From Candidatus Accumulibacter sp. UBA704 (GTDB taxonomy: Bacteria; Pseudomonadota; Gammaproteobacteria; Burkholderiales; Rhodocyclaceae), in the NCBI GenBank assembly GCA_002304785.1, contig DBMG01000074.1:9267-17647 (forward strand): DNA of 8,381 bases, given 5' to 3'. Below are positions 1-7,823 of the stretch, piece by piece. The first letter of the stretch is position 1; each line of letters starts with the position of its first letter. The position numbers and the translations under genes are program-made. Below the pieces are notes generated by a model. That model was not told where the DNA came from. It was given only the letters and a program-made list of their open reading frames with translations, and ran no database searches.

Positions 1-911
1 TAGACGCCCTTGATGCCGAGGGACCGGATCAGGCGTTCGTTCAATCCCTCGTCAATCTGGATGCCCAGTACCGGGCGGATGTACTTGCCCTTGGCAATCA
101 GTTGCGGAACCACGCGCGCGACAGTGTCGACGGGAACGGCGAAACCGATGCCGGCCGAGGCGCCGCTTGGGCTGTAGATCGCTGTGTTGATGCCGATCAG
201 GCGCCCGGCGGAATCGAGCAGCGGACCACCGGAGTTGCCAGGGTTGATCGCCGCGTCGGTCTGGATCAGGTGCTCGACGTTTCGACCGCCGCTGGTGCCA
301 TCATTTCCGCCCAGCGAACGGTCAAGTGCGGAAACGATGCCGCTGGTCAGCGTCCAGTCGAGCCCGAAGGGGTTGCCGATGGCGAACACCTTCTGGCCGA
401 CGCGCAGATCGTAGCTGGTGCCGAGCGGCACCGGTGGCGGGCGCTTGAAACCGACGCCGATGCGTAAGACGGCGATGTCGTGCGCCGGGCTGGCGCCGAC
501 CAAAGCCGCCTGGTAGTCGCGCCCGTCGGACAGGCGAACGATCGCCTCGCTCGCCCCCTCGATGACGTGGTAGTTGGTGATCACGTGCCCGGCGTCGTCC
601 CAGATGAATCCCGAGCCGGTGCCGCGCGGCACGGTGAACACGTTGCGCGTCCAGAGGTCGCGGACCTGGGACCGGGTGGTGATGAATACCACCGAGTCCT
701 TGGCTTTTTCGAACAGTTCGATGGTTGCCTTCTCGTCGGCAGCCAGATCGCCGCGCGCGGTGACCGTACGCGGCGCCGAGTCGGTCGGGGCAAACCAGGC
801 CTCGATGCGCGGCAGAAAATGATTCAGCAGGATCAGGAGAATTCCGGCGAGAGTGATCCAGAGAACGCGTGACTGGAACCGCGATGTGTCGCGGGGGTAG
901 GGAGAATTCAT
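1..911 (-). CDS. HtrA/Deg-family membrane-anchored serine protease (partial, 3' end outside window)
   Basis: The reverse strand encodes 303 codons before the window edge. Residues 17-36 form one hydrophobic segment after an Arg-rich start (R7, R11, R15), so the protein is probably an inner-membrane-anchored periplasmic protease like DegS rather than a secreted DegP. The S1C triad is complete: His115 in NYHVIEG, Asp145 in HDIAVL and Ser227 in GNSGGP. The oxyanion and substrate loops look intact (AIGNPFGL at 177-184; GIGFAVPVD at 254-262). The last visible residues (RPVLGIQID) begin the usual PDZ domain, which lies outside the window. Family role: quality control of misfolded envelope proteins or regulated cleavage. 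The ATG at 911 is the first in-frame ATG before the anchor, but no Shine-Dalgarno motif sits at proper distance; an in-frame TTG upstream is possible. It is divergent from the activator gene and probably unrelated to the operon. Family call is very sure; exact orthologue is not. Confidence 0.95.
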   Translation of the reverse strand, partial: MNSPYPRDTSRFQSRVLWITLAGILLILLNHFLPRIEAWFAPTDSAPRTVTARGDLAADEKATIELFEKAKDSVVFITTRSQVRDLWTRNVFTVPRGTGSGFIWDDAGHVITNYHVIEGASEAIVRLSDGRDYQAALVGASPAHDIAVLRIGVGFKRPPPVPLGTSYDLRVGQKVFAIGNPFGLDWTLTSGIVSALDRSLGGNDGTSGGRNVEHLIQTDAAINPGNSGGPLLDSAGRLIGINTAIYSPSGASAGIGFAVPVDTVARVVPQLIAKGKYIRPVLGIQIDEGLNERLIRSLGIKGV

Positions 912-978
912 GGTTTGAAATGGTTCATGCGCGACCTGCAAACACTCCGAATGATAGAGGATGTCTGTCGTCGCGCGA

Positions 979-1009
979 TTGCTTTTTTGCCGGTGAAATG
1001 TGCTATTTT
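979..1009 (+). promoter_or_regulatory. weak candidate sigma-70 promoter for the activator gene
   Basis: In the divergent gap there is an extended -10 element, TG-C-TATTTT (hexamer at 1004-1009), 19 bases after a poor -35, TTGCTT (979-984). Transcription would start near 1016, about 63 bases before the activator ATG. The -10 matches 4 of 6 consensus bases and the spacing is long, so this is only the best candidate seen, not a confident promoter. Confidence 0.25.
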
Positions 1010-1078
1010 CAAAACCTTGGTCCAGTTTCGGCGGCTCCGTCCGGAGTCGTTGATGGAAACACGAAATCCGGAGTTCGC

Positions 1079-2530
<1,452 letters not shown>

Positions 2531-2537
2531 TGAGACA

Positions 2538-2555
2538 AGTCGCATTTTTGCGACT
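2538..2555. promoter_or_regulatory. probable degenerate activator-binding palindrome, site 2, or a short hairpin
   Basis: AGTCGCATTTTTGCGACT has the same 7-4-7 architecture as sites 1 and 3, and each arm matches theirs at 5 of 7 positions (shared pattern GTCNCA-N4-TGNGAC). It directly abuts site 1. In RNA it would fold into a 7-bp stem with a UUUU loop 7 bases after the activator stop, but no U-run follows, so a classic terminator is unlikely. It could be a weaker second half of a tandem operator. Confidence 0.5.
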
Positions 2556-2598
2556 ATATCTTAAGTAGTTGTTTATAAGAAGCTTAATGATTTGCTTT

Positions 2599-2616
2599 TG
2601 TCTCAAATTTGAGACA
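2599..2616. promoter_or_regulatory. probable activator-binding palindrome, site 3 (perfect)
   Basis: TGTCTCAAATTTGAGACA is a perfect 18-bp palindrome. Its centre is about 108 bases upstream of the predicted sigma-54 start site. Arms are identical to site 1, with centres 79 bases apart. This pair of matching palindromes between an enhancer-binding-protein gene and a sigma-54 promoter is typical of upstream activating sequences. Confidence 0.8.
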
Positions 2617-2669
2617 ACCATCCCGGCCGAACTATCGGCTATCCACTGGCTTAAGAATAAACAGCAAAA

Positions 2670-2682
2670 AATCAAGTGGTTG
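2670..2682 (+). promoter_or_regulatory. candidate IHF binding site
   Basis: AATCAAGTGGTTG matches the IHF consensus WATCAA-N4-TTR at every defined base, with an A-rich stretch just upstream (2656-2670). It lies between activator site 3 and the -24 element, centred near -40, where DNA bending would bring the activator to the polymerase. Binding is inferred. Confidence 0.55.
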
Positions 2683-2689
2683 TCTTTCA

Positions 2690-2705
2690 TGGCACGCCCT
2701 GTGCT
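2690..2705 (+). promoter_or_regulatory. sigma-54 (-24/-12) promoter for the permease/CoA-transferase operon
   Basis: TGGCACGCCCTGTGCT matches the consensus TGGCACG-N4-TTGCW at all positions but one (GTGC for TTGC). The invariant GG (2691-2692) and GC (2703-2704) are exactly 10 bases apart, as sigma-54 requires. Transcription should start near 2716, giving a leader of about 270 bases before the permease. An adjacent sigma-54 activator gene supports the call. Confidence 0.85.
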
Positions 2706-2837
2706 AACGCATCTCGCCAAAGAATAGGCGTCACCCGCGCGGAGGCGCCGCGGATCCCAGGCGAGCGACAAAACGGAGCCGGGATCGCACGGGAAGGTTT
2801 ATTGGAATTGTCAGCATTGGCCAGGGGGAGAGCGGCG

Positions 2838-2951
2838 ATGTTCAGCCGGTTTTCCTCGAATCCCTGGTGCAGGGCGGAAGGCGTCAGGGCGGTGGCTGCG
2901 GTGTTCCCGCAGCGCGCTGTTCGGCGCCTCCACAATCAAAGGCGTCAATGA
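2838..2951 (+). CDS. possible 37-residue leader peptide (speculative)
   Basis: An ATG at 2838 follows a strong Shine-Dalgarno stretch (AGGGGGAG at 2823-2830, 7-base spacing) inside the sigma-54 leader. The frame gives 37 residues, Arg-rich and without a recognisable signal, domain or run of a single amino acid, and stops 33 bases before the permease. It may be chance in GC-rich DNA, or a translated leader that affects permease expression. I do not recognise it. Confidence 0.2.
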   Translation: MFSRFSSNPWCRAEGVRAVAAVFPQRAVRRLHNQRRQ

Positions 2952-2984
2952 TGCCTATAACAAGCAAACGGAGGAGCAACTCTC

Positions 2985-4367
2985 ATGATTGGCGTAATCG
3001 GCATCATCCTGTCTCTCGGCCTGCTCATGTACCTCGCGTACCGGGGCATCACCGTTCTCATCCTGGCACCGATCCTTGCACTGGTCGCCGCCGTCTTCTC
3101 GGGCATGCCCCTGATGGCCACCTTCACGCATGTGTTCATGCCCAACCTGGCGAATTACCTCAAGCTTTTCTTCCCGGTCTTCCTGCTTGGCGCCATCTTC
3201 GGCAAGGTGATGGAAGACTCCGGGTGCGCCAAGGCGATTGCGCATGACATCGCCGCGCGCGTCGGCAAGAGCCGGGCCATCCTGGCCGTCGTGCTGTCCT
3301 GCGGCATCCTGACCTACGGCGGTGTCTCGCTGTTCGTCGTGGCCTTTGCCGTGTATCCGATCGCCGCCCACCTGTTCAAGGAAGCCGGCACGCCGAAGTT
3401 CCTGATCCCCGGCGCCATCGCCCTCGGTTCGTTTACCTTCACCATGACGGCTCTGCCCGGCACGCCGCAGATCCAGAACGCCATCCCGATGCCGTTCTTC
3501 AAGACCACGGTGTACGCCGCCCCGATCCTAGGGACGATCTGCGGCTTCCTGATGTTTGCGCTCGGCACCTGGTGGCTGATGGCGCGCGCCAAGAAGGCCA
3601 ACGCGCGCGGCGAGTTCTACGGAGATCATCCGAACGAGGTCATCAAGGAATTCGACAACTCCAACCTGCCGAGCCTCGGCGTGGCGTTGCTGCCGATCAT
3701 CATCGTGCTGGTGCTCAACTTCATCCTTTCCGAGTACGTCTTCTCGGCCAACGCTACCGGCTTTGACTACCTCAAGGCCAAGCCTTTCGAAACAAACCTA
3801 GGCGCCGTGCGCGGCATCTGGGCGTTGGTGATATCCCTGGTGGTGGCCGTCGTCTTCGCCATCGTGGTGAACTGGAAGCGCTTCGGCAATGTCAAGGAAT
3901 CGGTGAATGCGGGCGTGTTCGGGTCGATGCTGCCGATCCTCAACACGGCGAGCGAAGTCGGTTACGGCAACGTTGTCAAGACGCTCGGGGCCTTTGCCAT
4001 CATCCAGGCAGCGCTGCTGGGGATTTCCGATAACCCGCTGATCACCTCGGCGATTGCCACCAACGTCCTGGCCGGCATTACCGGTTCGGCCTCCGGCGGC
4101 ATGAGCATCGCCCTCGGCGCGATGGGCGACACGTTCTACCAGGCTGCGCTCAAGCAAGGCATCAACCCGGAAGTATTGCACCGAGTTGTGGCCATAGCGT
4201 GCGGCGGCTTGGACAGCCTTCCGCATAACGGAGCCGTGGTTACGCTCCTGGGTATCACCCAACTGACCCACCGTCAGAGCTACGCCGACATCGGCATGGT
4301 TTCGGTGGTTATTCCGGTAAGCGTCTGCGTTCTCGCCATCATCCTTGGCACGATGGGAGTGGTTTGA
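2985..4367 (+). CDS. GntP-family permease, probable short-chain hydroxy/keto acid importer
   Basis: The 460-residue protein is hydrophobic throughout, with about 11-12 probable membrane segments (for example 1-18, 22-40, 58-76, 97-125, 175-200, 229-255, 277-297, 436-457). It resembles the gluconate/GntP group of proton-coupled inner-membrane carriers: an early substrate-region motif ALPGTPQIQNA (156-166), a Gly/Ser-rich segment AGITGSASGGMSIALGAM (363-380) and the late motif CGGLDSLPHNGAVVTLLG (406-423). Length is normal for the family. The start is set by GGAGGAG (2970-2976), 8 bases before ATG. It is the first gene after the sigma-54 promoter and precedes CoA-transferase and thiolase genes, which points to uptake of a short acid such as 3-hydroxybutyrate or acetoacetate rather than gluconate. 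Substrate is inferred from context only. Confidence 0.9.
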   Translation: MIGVIGIILSLGLLMYLAYRGITVLILAPILALVAAVFSGMPLMATFTHVFMPNLANYLKLFFPVFLLGAIFGKVMEDSGCAKAIAHDIAARVGKSRAILAVVLSCGILTYGGVSLFVVAFAVYPIAAHLFKEAGTPKFLIPGAIALGSFTFTMTALPGTPQIQNAIPMPFFKTTVYAAPILGTICGFLMFALGTWWLMARAKKANARGEFYGDHPNEVIKEFDNSNLPSLGVALLPIIIVLVLNFILSEYVFSANATGFDYLKAKPFETNLGAVRGIWALVISLVVAVVFAIVVNWKRFGNVKESVNAGVFGSMLPILNTASEVGYGNVVKTLGAFAIIQAALLGISDNPLITSAIATNVLAGITGSASGGMSIALGAMGDTFYQAALKQGINPEVLHRVVAIACGGLDSLPHNGAVVTLLGITQLTHRQSYADIGMVSVVIPVSVCVLAIILGTMGVV

Positions 4368-4381
4368 CCTTCTCCGGGTCG

Positions 4382-4404
4382 GGAGCCTCGCTTCGCGGGG
4401 CTCC
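4382..4404 (+). terminator. GC-rich hairpin between permease and CoA-transferase genes (partial terminator or RNA stabiliser)
   Basis: GGAGCCTCGC (4382-4391) pairs with GCGGGGCTCC (4395-4404) around a TTC loop, with one G-U wobble, 14 bases after the permease stop. The following bases, TGACTTCCCC, are only mildly T-rich, so full termination is doubtful. No promoter is evident in the remaining gap before the CoA-transferase, so read-through is expected. The hairpin may lower downstream expression or protect the permease message. Confidence 0.45.
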
Positions 4405-4450
4405 TGACTTCCCCTGATGCGAACCCCCGGATTTCTTCAAGGAACATGAC

Positions 4451-6088
4451 ATGAGTCAAACACTTCAGTCGGCGCAGACCGAGCCGCAACAATCCCCCGC
4501 CAAGCGCAGCAAAATCGTCAGTGCGGCCGAAGCCGTGCGTCACATCCGCGACAACGATACCGTGGCCACCGACGGATTCGTCGGCATCGGTTTCGCCGAG
4601 AACATTGCCGTCGCCATCGAGCAGCGCTTCCTGGGTAACGACCCGCAATCCCCGGCCGGCAGCCCGCGCAACCTGACGCTGACTTATGCCGCCGGGCAGG
4701 GCGACGGCAAGGATCGTGGCCTGAACCACCTCGGCCATGAAGGGCTGGTCGGTCGTGTCATCGGCGGGCATTGGGGCCTGGCGCCCAAGCTGCAGAAACT
4801 GGCGGTAAGTGAAAAAATCGAAGGCTACAATCTGCCGCAAGGCGTCATCGCCCATCTGTTCCGTGACATCGGGGCGGGTAAGCCCGGTTTGCTGTCGCGC
4901 GTCGGGCTCGGCACTTTCGTTGATCCGCGCCATGGCGGCGGCAAGATCAACAGTATCACCAAGCGCAACCTGGTCGAACTGATGACAATCGACGGAGAGG
5001 AATACCTCTTTTACAAGGCGTTCCCGATCGATGTCGGCATCATCCGGGGCACCACCGCCGATCCGGACGGCAACATCACCATGGAGAAGGAGGCATTGAC
5101 ACTGGAAGCCTTTTCCATCGCGGCGGCGGCGCACAACTCGGGTGGCATCGTCATCGTGCAAGTCGAGCGCATCGCCGAGCGCGGCACGCTCAACTCCCGC
5201 CAGGTCAAGATTCCCGGCATCCTGGTTGATTACGTGGTGGTGGCCGAAAAGCCCGAATACCACATGCAAACCTTCAGCGAGATGTACAGTCCGGCGTACT
5301 CGGGCGAGATCCGCGTGCCCATGTCGTCGATTCCGAAAATGGAACTTTCCGAGCGCAAGATCATAGCCCGTCGCGCGGCCATGGAATTGCGGCCGGACAG
5401 CATTGTCAATCTCGGCATCGGAATGCCAGAAGGAGTGGCGGCGGTAGCGGCAGAGGAGAAAATCAACGACCTGATGACCCTGACCGCCGAACCCGGAGTG
5501 GTGGGCGGCATACCGACCGGCGGCCTCAGCTTCGGTGCAGCCTCCAACGCCGAGGCCATCATCGACCAGCCGTATCAATTCGATTTCTACGACGGCGGCG
5601 GCCTCGACATAACCTTCCTCGGATTGGCCCAGGCCGATGTGCAGGGGAACCTCAACGTCAGCAAGTTCGGTCCGCGCCTGGCCGGGGCTGGCGGCTTCAT
5701 CAACATCAGCCAGACGGCCAAGAAGGTCGTCTTCGTCGGTACCTTTACCGCCGGGAATCTCGAAGTGACCGTCAGCAACGGGGCTCTGAAGATCATCAGG
5801 GAAGGCGAGACGAAGAAATTCGTCAAGGCCGTCGAGCATCGTACCTTCAGCGGCGAATATGCCTTCAAGAGCAAGCAGACCGTGTTGTACATCACCGAGC
5901 GCTGCGTATTCCGCCTGGTCGAAACCGGCCTGGAACTGATCGAGATTGCCCCGGGTGTGGATCTCGAGCGCGATGTCCTGGCCTTGATGGACTTCATTCC
6001 ATCGATCAGCCCGACCCTGAAGATCATGGATCTCAGGATTTTCAAGGATGAACCGATGGGCATACGCCCGGACGTTCTCGGTCGCTAG
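4451..6088 (+). CDS. family I CoA-transferase, fused alpha-beta type (propionate CoA-transferase / YdiF-like)
   Basis: The 545-residue chain carries both CoA-transferase halves. The N-terminal half has DGFVGIGFAE (41-50) and GTFVDPRHGGGKIN (154-167). The C-terminal half has LGIGMPEGVA (321-330), LTAEPGVVGGIPTGGLSFGA (344-363) and the conserved YQFDFYDGGGLD (375-386). By analogy with Clostridium propionate CoA-transferase, Glu347 is the catalytic residue that forms the glutamyl-CoA thioester. These enzymes move CoA between acyl-CoA donors such as acetyl-CoA and free short-chain, hydroxy- or 3-keto acids in the cytoplasm. Length is normal apart from a polar N-terminal extension of about 20 residues. 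AAGGA (4439-4443) lies 7 bases before the ATG. It is followed by a thiolase, consistent with activation of acetoacetate or a related acid. Proline directly after the catalytic Glu appears unusual. Family sure; preferred acid unknown. Confidence 0.95.
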   Translation: MSQTLQSAQTEPQQSPAKRSKIVSAAEAVRHIRDNDTVATDGFVGIGFAENIAVAIEQRFLGNDPQSPAGSPRNLTLTYAAGQGDGKDRGLNHLGHEGLVGRVIGGHWGLAPKLQKLAVSEKIEGYNLPQGVIAHLFRDIGAGKPGLLSRVGLGTFVDPRHGGGKINSITKRNLVELMTIDGEEYLFYKAFPIDVGIIRGTTADPDGNITMEKEALTLEAFSIAAAAHNSGGIVIVQVERIAERGTLNSRQVKIPGILVDYVVVAEKPEYHMQTFSEMYSPAYSGEIRVPMSSIPKMELSERKIIARRAAMELRPDSIVNLGIGMPEGVAAVAAEEKINDLMTLTAEPGVVGGIPTGGLSFGAASNAEAIIDQPYQFDFYDGGGLDITFLGLAQADVQGNLNVSKFGPRLAGAGGFINISQTAKKVVFVGTFTAGNLEVTVSNGALKIIREGETKKFVKAVEHRTFSGEYAFKSKQTVLYITERCVFRLVETGLELIEIAPGVDLERDVLALMDFIPSISPTLKIMDLRIFKDEPMGIRPDVLGR

Positions 6089-6095
6089 CTTCAAC

Positions 6096-6126
6096 GGGCA
6101 TTACCGGCCAATGGTCCGCAATGCCC
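6096..6126 (+). other. stem-loop in the CoA-transferase/thiolase gap
   Basis: GGGCATT (6096-6102) and AATGCCC (6120-6126) are perfect inverted repeats; inside, ACC (6103-6105) can pair with GGT (6112-6114), leaving a small bulge. No U-run follows, so it is not a terminator. It lies upstream of the thiolase Shine-Dalgarno site (6143-6147) and could mark an RNA processing or stability element, or be chance. Confidence 0.3.
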
Positions 6127-6155
6127 ACGTCTTTTATCGTCAAGAGGTAACAGTC

Positions 6156-7400
6156 ATGTCAAAAGCAAGCATCATCGGCGCCTACAACACGCAGTTCGGT
6201 GCCTTCGTCAAGAAGGACAAGGCCACCGGCCTGATCACCGACACCCGCAGCTATTACGATCTGCTGGTCGAGGCTGGGCGCGGCGCCATCAAGGACGCCG
6301 GGCTGGAACCGGCCGATATCGATGCAATCTATGTCGGGTCGTGTTCGCCGGCCTCGTTCGTCAACCAGGAACATGTCGCGCCGCTCGCCGCCGAAATCGA
6401 TCCGGCCCTGCGCTTCAAACCGATGACCCGTTGCGAATGTGCCTGCGCGTCGTCGTCGGTGGCTTTTTACGACGGCATCTACGCCGTCGAATCCGGCCGC
6501 TTCCGCAACGTGCTGGTGATCGGCGTGGAGAAGATGAACCTGCTGCCGACGCCGCAGATGACGCACGTGCTGGCCTGCTGTTCACACTGGCCGAGTGAGG
6601 GAGCCAGGGGCTGGTCCTTCCCGATGCTCTTTGCTGCCTACGCCAAGGGCTATCAGGCCCACTACGGGATACCTAACGAGGAACTGGAACGCATGCTGTG
6701 GACGGCCGGCGCCCTGTGCTACAAGAATGGCGCCGAGAATCCCCTGGCGCATGTGAGGACGGGCCCCACCAGCGTCGAAGAGATCATGAAGCTGAACGAA
6801 CTCGACGCCAAGGGCAAGTGCAAGAACATGATGATCGCCCCGCCGCTGCGTCTGCATGACTGTTCATTGGTTACCGACGGGGCCGCGGCGCTGGTCATTA
6901 CGCCGACGGCCAGCGTGGTGAACAAGAAACGCGCCGTCGAAGTGGCCGGAATTGGCCATTCGGTCGAACGCCTAGCGGAAAACGTGCGCCCCAATATGCA
7001 CGAACTGATGGCCGGCAAGGATGCCGTGGCCAAGGCCTACAAGGAAGCCGGCATTAAGGCCTCCGACATCGATTTCGCCGAGGTGCACGACTGCTTTACC
7101 ATCAACATGATCCTGTCGACCGAGGCACTTGGCCTGTCCAAGGACGGACGCGCCGGCTACGACTACATCGACGGACGTTTTACCCGCGACGACCGGGTGG
7201 CCATCAACCTGTCCGGCGGCTTGAAGTCGAAGGGGCACCCGGTGGGCGCCACCGGCGCTTCGATGCACGCGCTGGCCTACAAGCAGCTGATTGGCGAAGC
7301 TATCGGCGTGCAGGCCAAGAAGGCCGACATCGGCGTGGTTTTCAATGTCGGCGGATCGTCGGTCACCAACTGCGTCTCCGTGCTCAAGGCGCCCAAGTGA
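6156..7400 (+). CDS. SCP2-type thiolase (acetyl-CoA acetyltransferase family)
   Basis: The 414-residue protein belongs to the SCP-x/SCP2 branch of thiolases. Probable nucleophile Cys97 is in CACASSS (95-101). The HDCF box (311-314) and GGLKSKGHPVGATG (354-367, with His361) give the remaining active-site residues. The C-terminal GGSSVTNCVSVL is typical. It should cleave a 3-ketoacyl-CoA with CoA to release acetyl-CoA (or catalyse the reverse condensation) in the cytoplasm. The ATG at 6156 is chosen because AGAGG (6143-6147) lies 8 bases before it; an in-frame ATG at 6048 would overlap the CoA-transferase gene and has no spaced Shine-Dalgarno site. It is Cys-rich (11), with pairs or clusters at 93/95/97 and 141/142. 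Many thiolases of this branch work with a separate small DUF35 partner; here a different small protein follows. Cholesterol- or aromatic-type 3-ketoacyl-CoAs are alternatives to acetoacetyl-CoA. Confidence 0.92.
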   Translation: MSKASIIGAYNTQFGAFVKKDKATGLITDTRSYYDLLVEAGRGAIKDAGLEPADIDAIYVGSCSPASFVNQEHVAPLAAEIDPALRFKPMTRCECACASSSVAFYDGIYAVESGRFRNVLVIGVEKMNLLPTPQMTHVLACCSHWPSEGARGWSFPMLFAAYAKGYQAHYGIPNEELERMLWTAGALCYKNGAENPLAHVRTGPTSVEEIMKLNELDAKGKCKNMMIAPPLRLHDCSLVTDGAAALVITPTASVVNKKRAVEVAGIGHSVERLAENVRPNMHELMAGKDAVAKAYKEAGIKASDIDFAEVHDCFTINMILSTEALGLSKDGRAGYDYIDGRFTRDDRVAINLSGGLKSKGHPVGATGASMHALAYKQLIGEAIGVQAKKADIGVVFNVGGSSVTNCVSVLKAPK

Positions 7401-7449
7401 GCGCGATAGAGGACGAAGAGATGAACGCAGAAACGGCAAAGGAATAATC

Positions 7450-7767
7450 ATGACAAGCTTTACCTACAACGACATGGAGTTCTCGGTCGAGGAGGGGCAG
7501 GGACGCTGGTCGATCACCTACCGGACTGCCGAGGGCAAGACCGGGGTGGTCGGGGCCGGGTTGTTCGCCGGCGTGCCGGCGGACGAGATCGAAGCGCGAG
7601 CCAGGGCACTGATCAAGACCGTCTTTCCGGTGGGCGTGCGTTGCGTCGGCCCGGATGTCGCGCATCCCCTGACGATCGGCGACCTGAAGATTGTGCCGCC
7701 GGACGTGACGCACCCCAACTTCATCTATTGGGACAAGGACAGTTCCTCGTTCCCCAAACAGCTTTGA
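7450..7767 (+). CDS. small conserved-looking protein of unknown function, between thiolase and dehydrogenase genes
   Basis: I do not recognise this 105-residue protein. It has no signal peptide or membrane segment and is mildly acidic. Residues 1-40 look like beta strands (MEFSVEEGQGRWSITYRTA), 44-58 like a helix (ADEIEARARALIKTV), and the end is rich in Pro, Asp and aromatic residues (PPDVTHPNFIYWDKDSSSF). It has only one Cys, so it lacks the four-Cys zinc ribbon of the DUF35 proteins that usually follow SCP2-type thiolases. AAAGGA (7438-7443) lies 6 bases before the ATG, supporting translation. The gaps to its neighbours (49 and 56 bases) fit an operon. It may be a subunit or scaffold for the thiolase or dehydrogenase; this is inference from position only. 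Confidence 0.82.
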   Translation: MTSFTYNDMEFSVEEGQGRWSITYRTAEGKTGVVGAGLFAGVPADEIEARARALIKTVFPVGVRCVGPDVAHPLTIGDLKIVPPDVTHPNFIYWDKDSSSFPKQL

Positions 7768-7768
7768 A

Positions 7769-7792
7769 GAACCGGGCGCAGAACTGGGCGCA
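7769..7792 (+). repeat. tandem 12-base direct repeat upstream of the dehydrogenase gene
   Basis: GAACCGGGCGCA (7769-7780) is followed at once by GAACTGGGCGCA (7781-7792), a single mismatch. It begins 1 base after the stop codon of the small gene. Two copies only; it may be a slippage duplication with no function. Confidence 0.6.
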
Positions 7793-7823
7793 TTGCCAGT
7801 CTCAATAAACAAGGACATAAATC

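Larger units (their letters stand above)
2531..2984. other. 454-base intergenic control region
   Basis: The first 175 bases are AT-rich, unlike the rest of the window, and contain activator sites 2 and 3 (and the right arm of site 1), the IHF-like site and the sigma-54 promoter. From about 2716 on it is the GC-rich transcribed leader of the operon. The leader has a possible long-loop stem (GATCCC at 2753-2758 with GGGATC at 2781-2786) and a small open frame at 2838-2951. No tRNA, recognised riboswitch or attenuator with a U-run was seen. Confidence 0.7.

Noticed and set aside
951..956. Minus-strand -10-like hexamer TATCAT for the protease gene
   Set aside because: Five of six bases match, but no acceptable -35 lies 16-19 bases upstream; too weak to annotate alone.
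869..1078. In-frame N-terminal extension of the activator starting at 869
   Set aside because: It would overlap the start of the divergent protease gene, lacks family similarity, and the ATG at 1079 has a well-placed GGAG.
2538..2555. Intrinsic terminator for the activator gene
   Set aside because: The 7-bp stem is not GC-strong and is followed by ATATCTT, not a U-run; it fits better as a third operator-like palindrome.
3064..3080. Second sigma-54-like element, TGGCACCGATCCTTGCA
   Set aside because: GG and GC are 11 bases apart instead of 10, and it lies inside the permease coding sequence.
4280..6094. 604-codon open frame on the minus strand covering the whole CoA-transferase gene
   Set aside because: The plus-strand protein is a clear, full-length CoA-transferase; the antisense frame is a GC-codon shadow with no recognisable domain.
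6048..6155. In-frame N-terminal extension of the thiolase starting at 6048
   Set aside because: It overlaps the CoA-transferase end and has AAGG directly against the ATG; thiolase homology begins at the 6156 start, which has a proper Shine-Dalgarno site.
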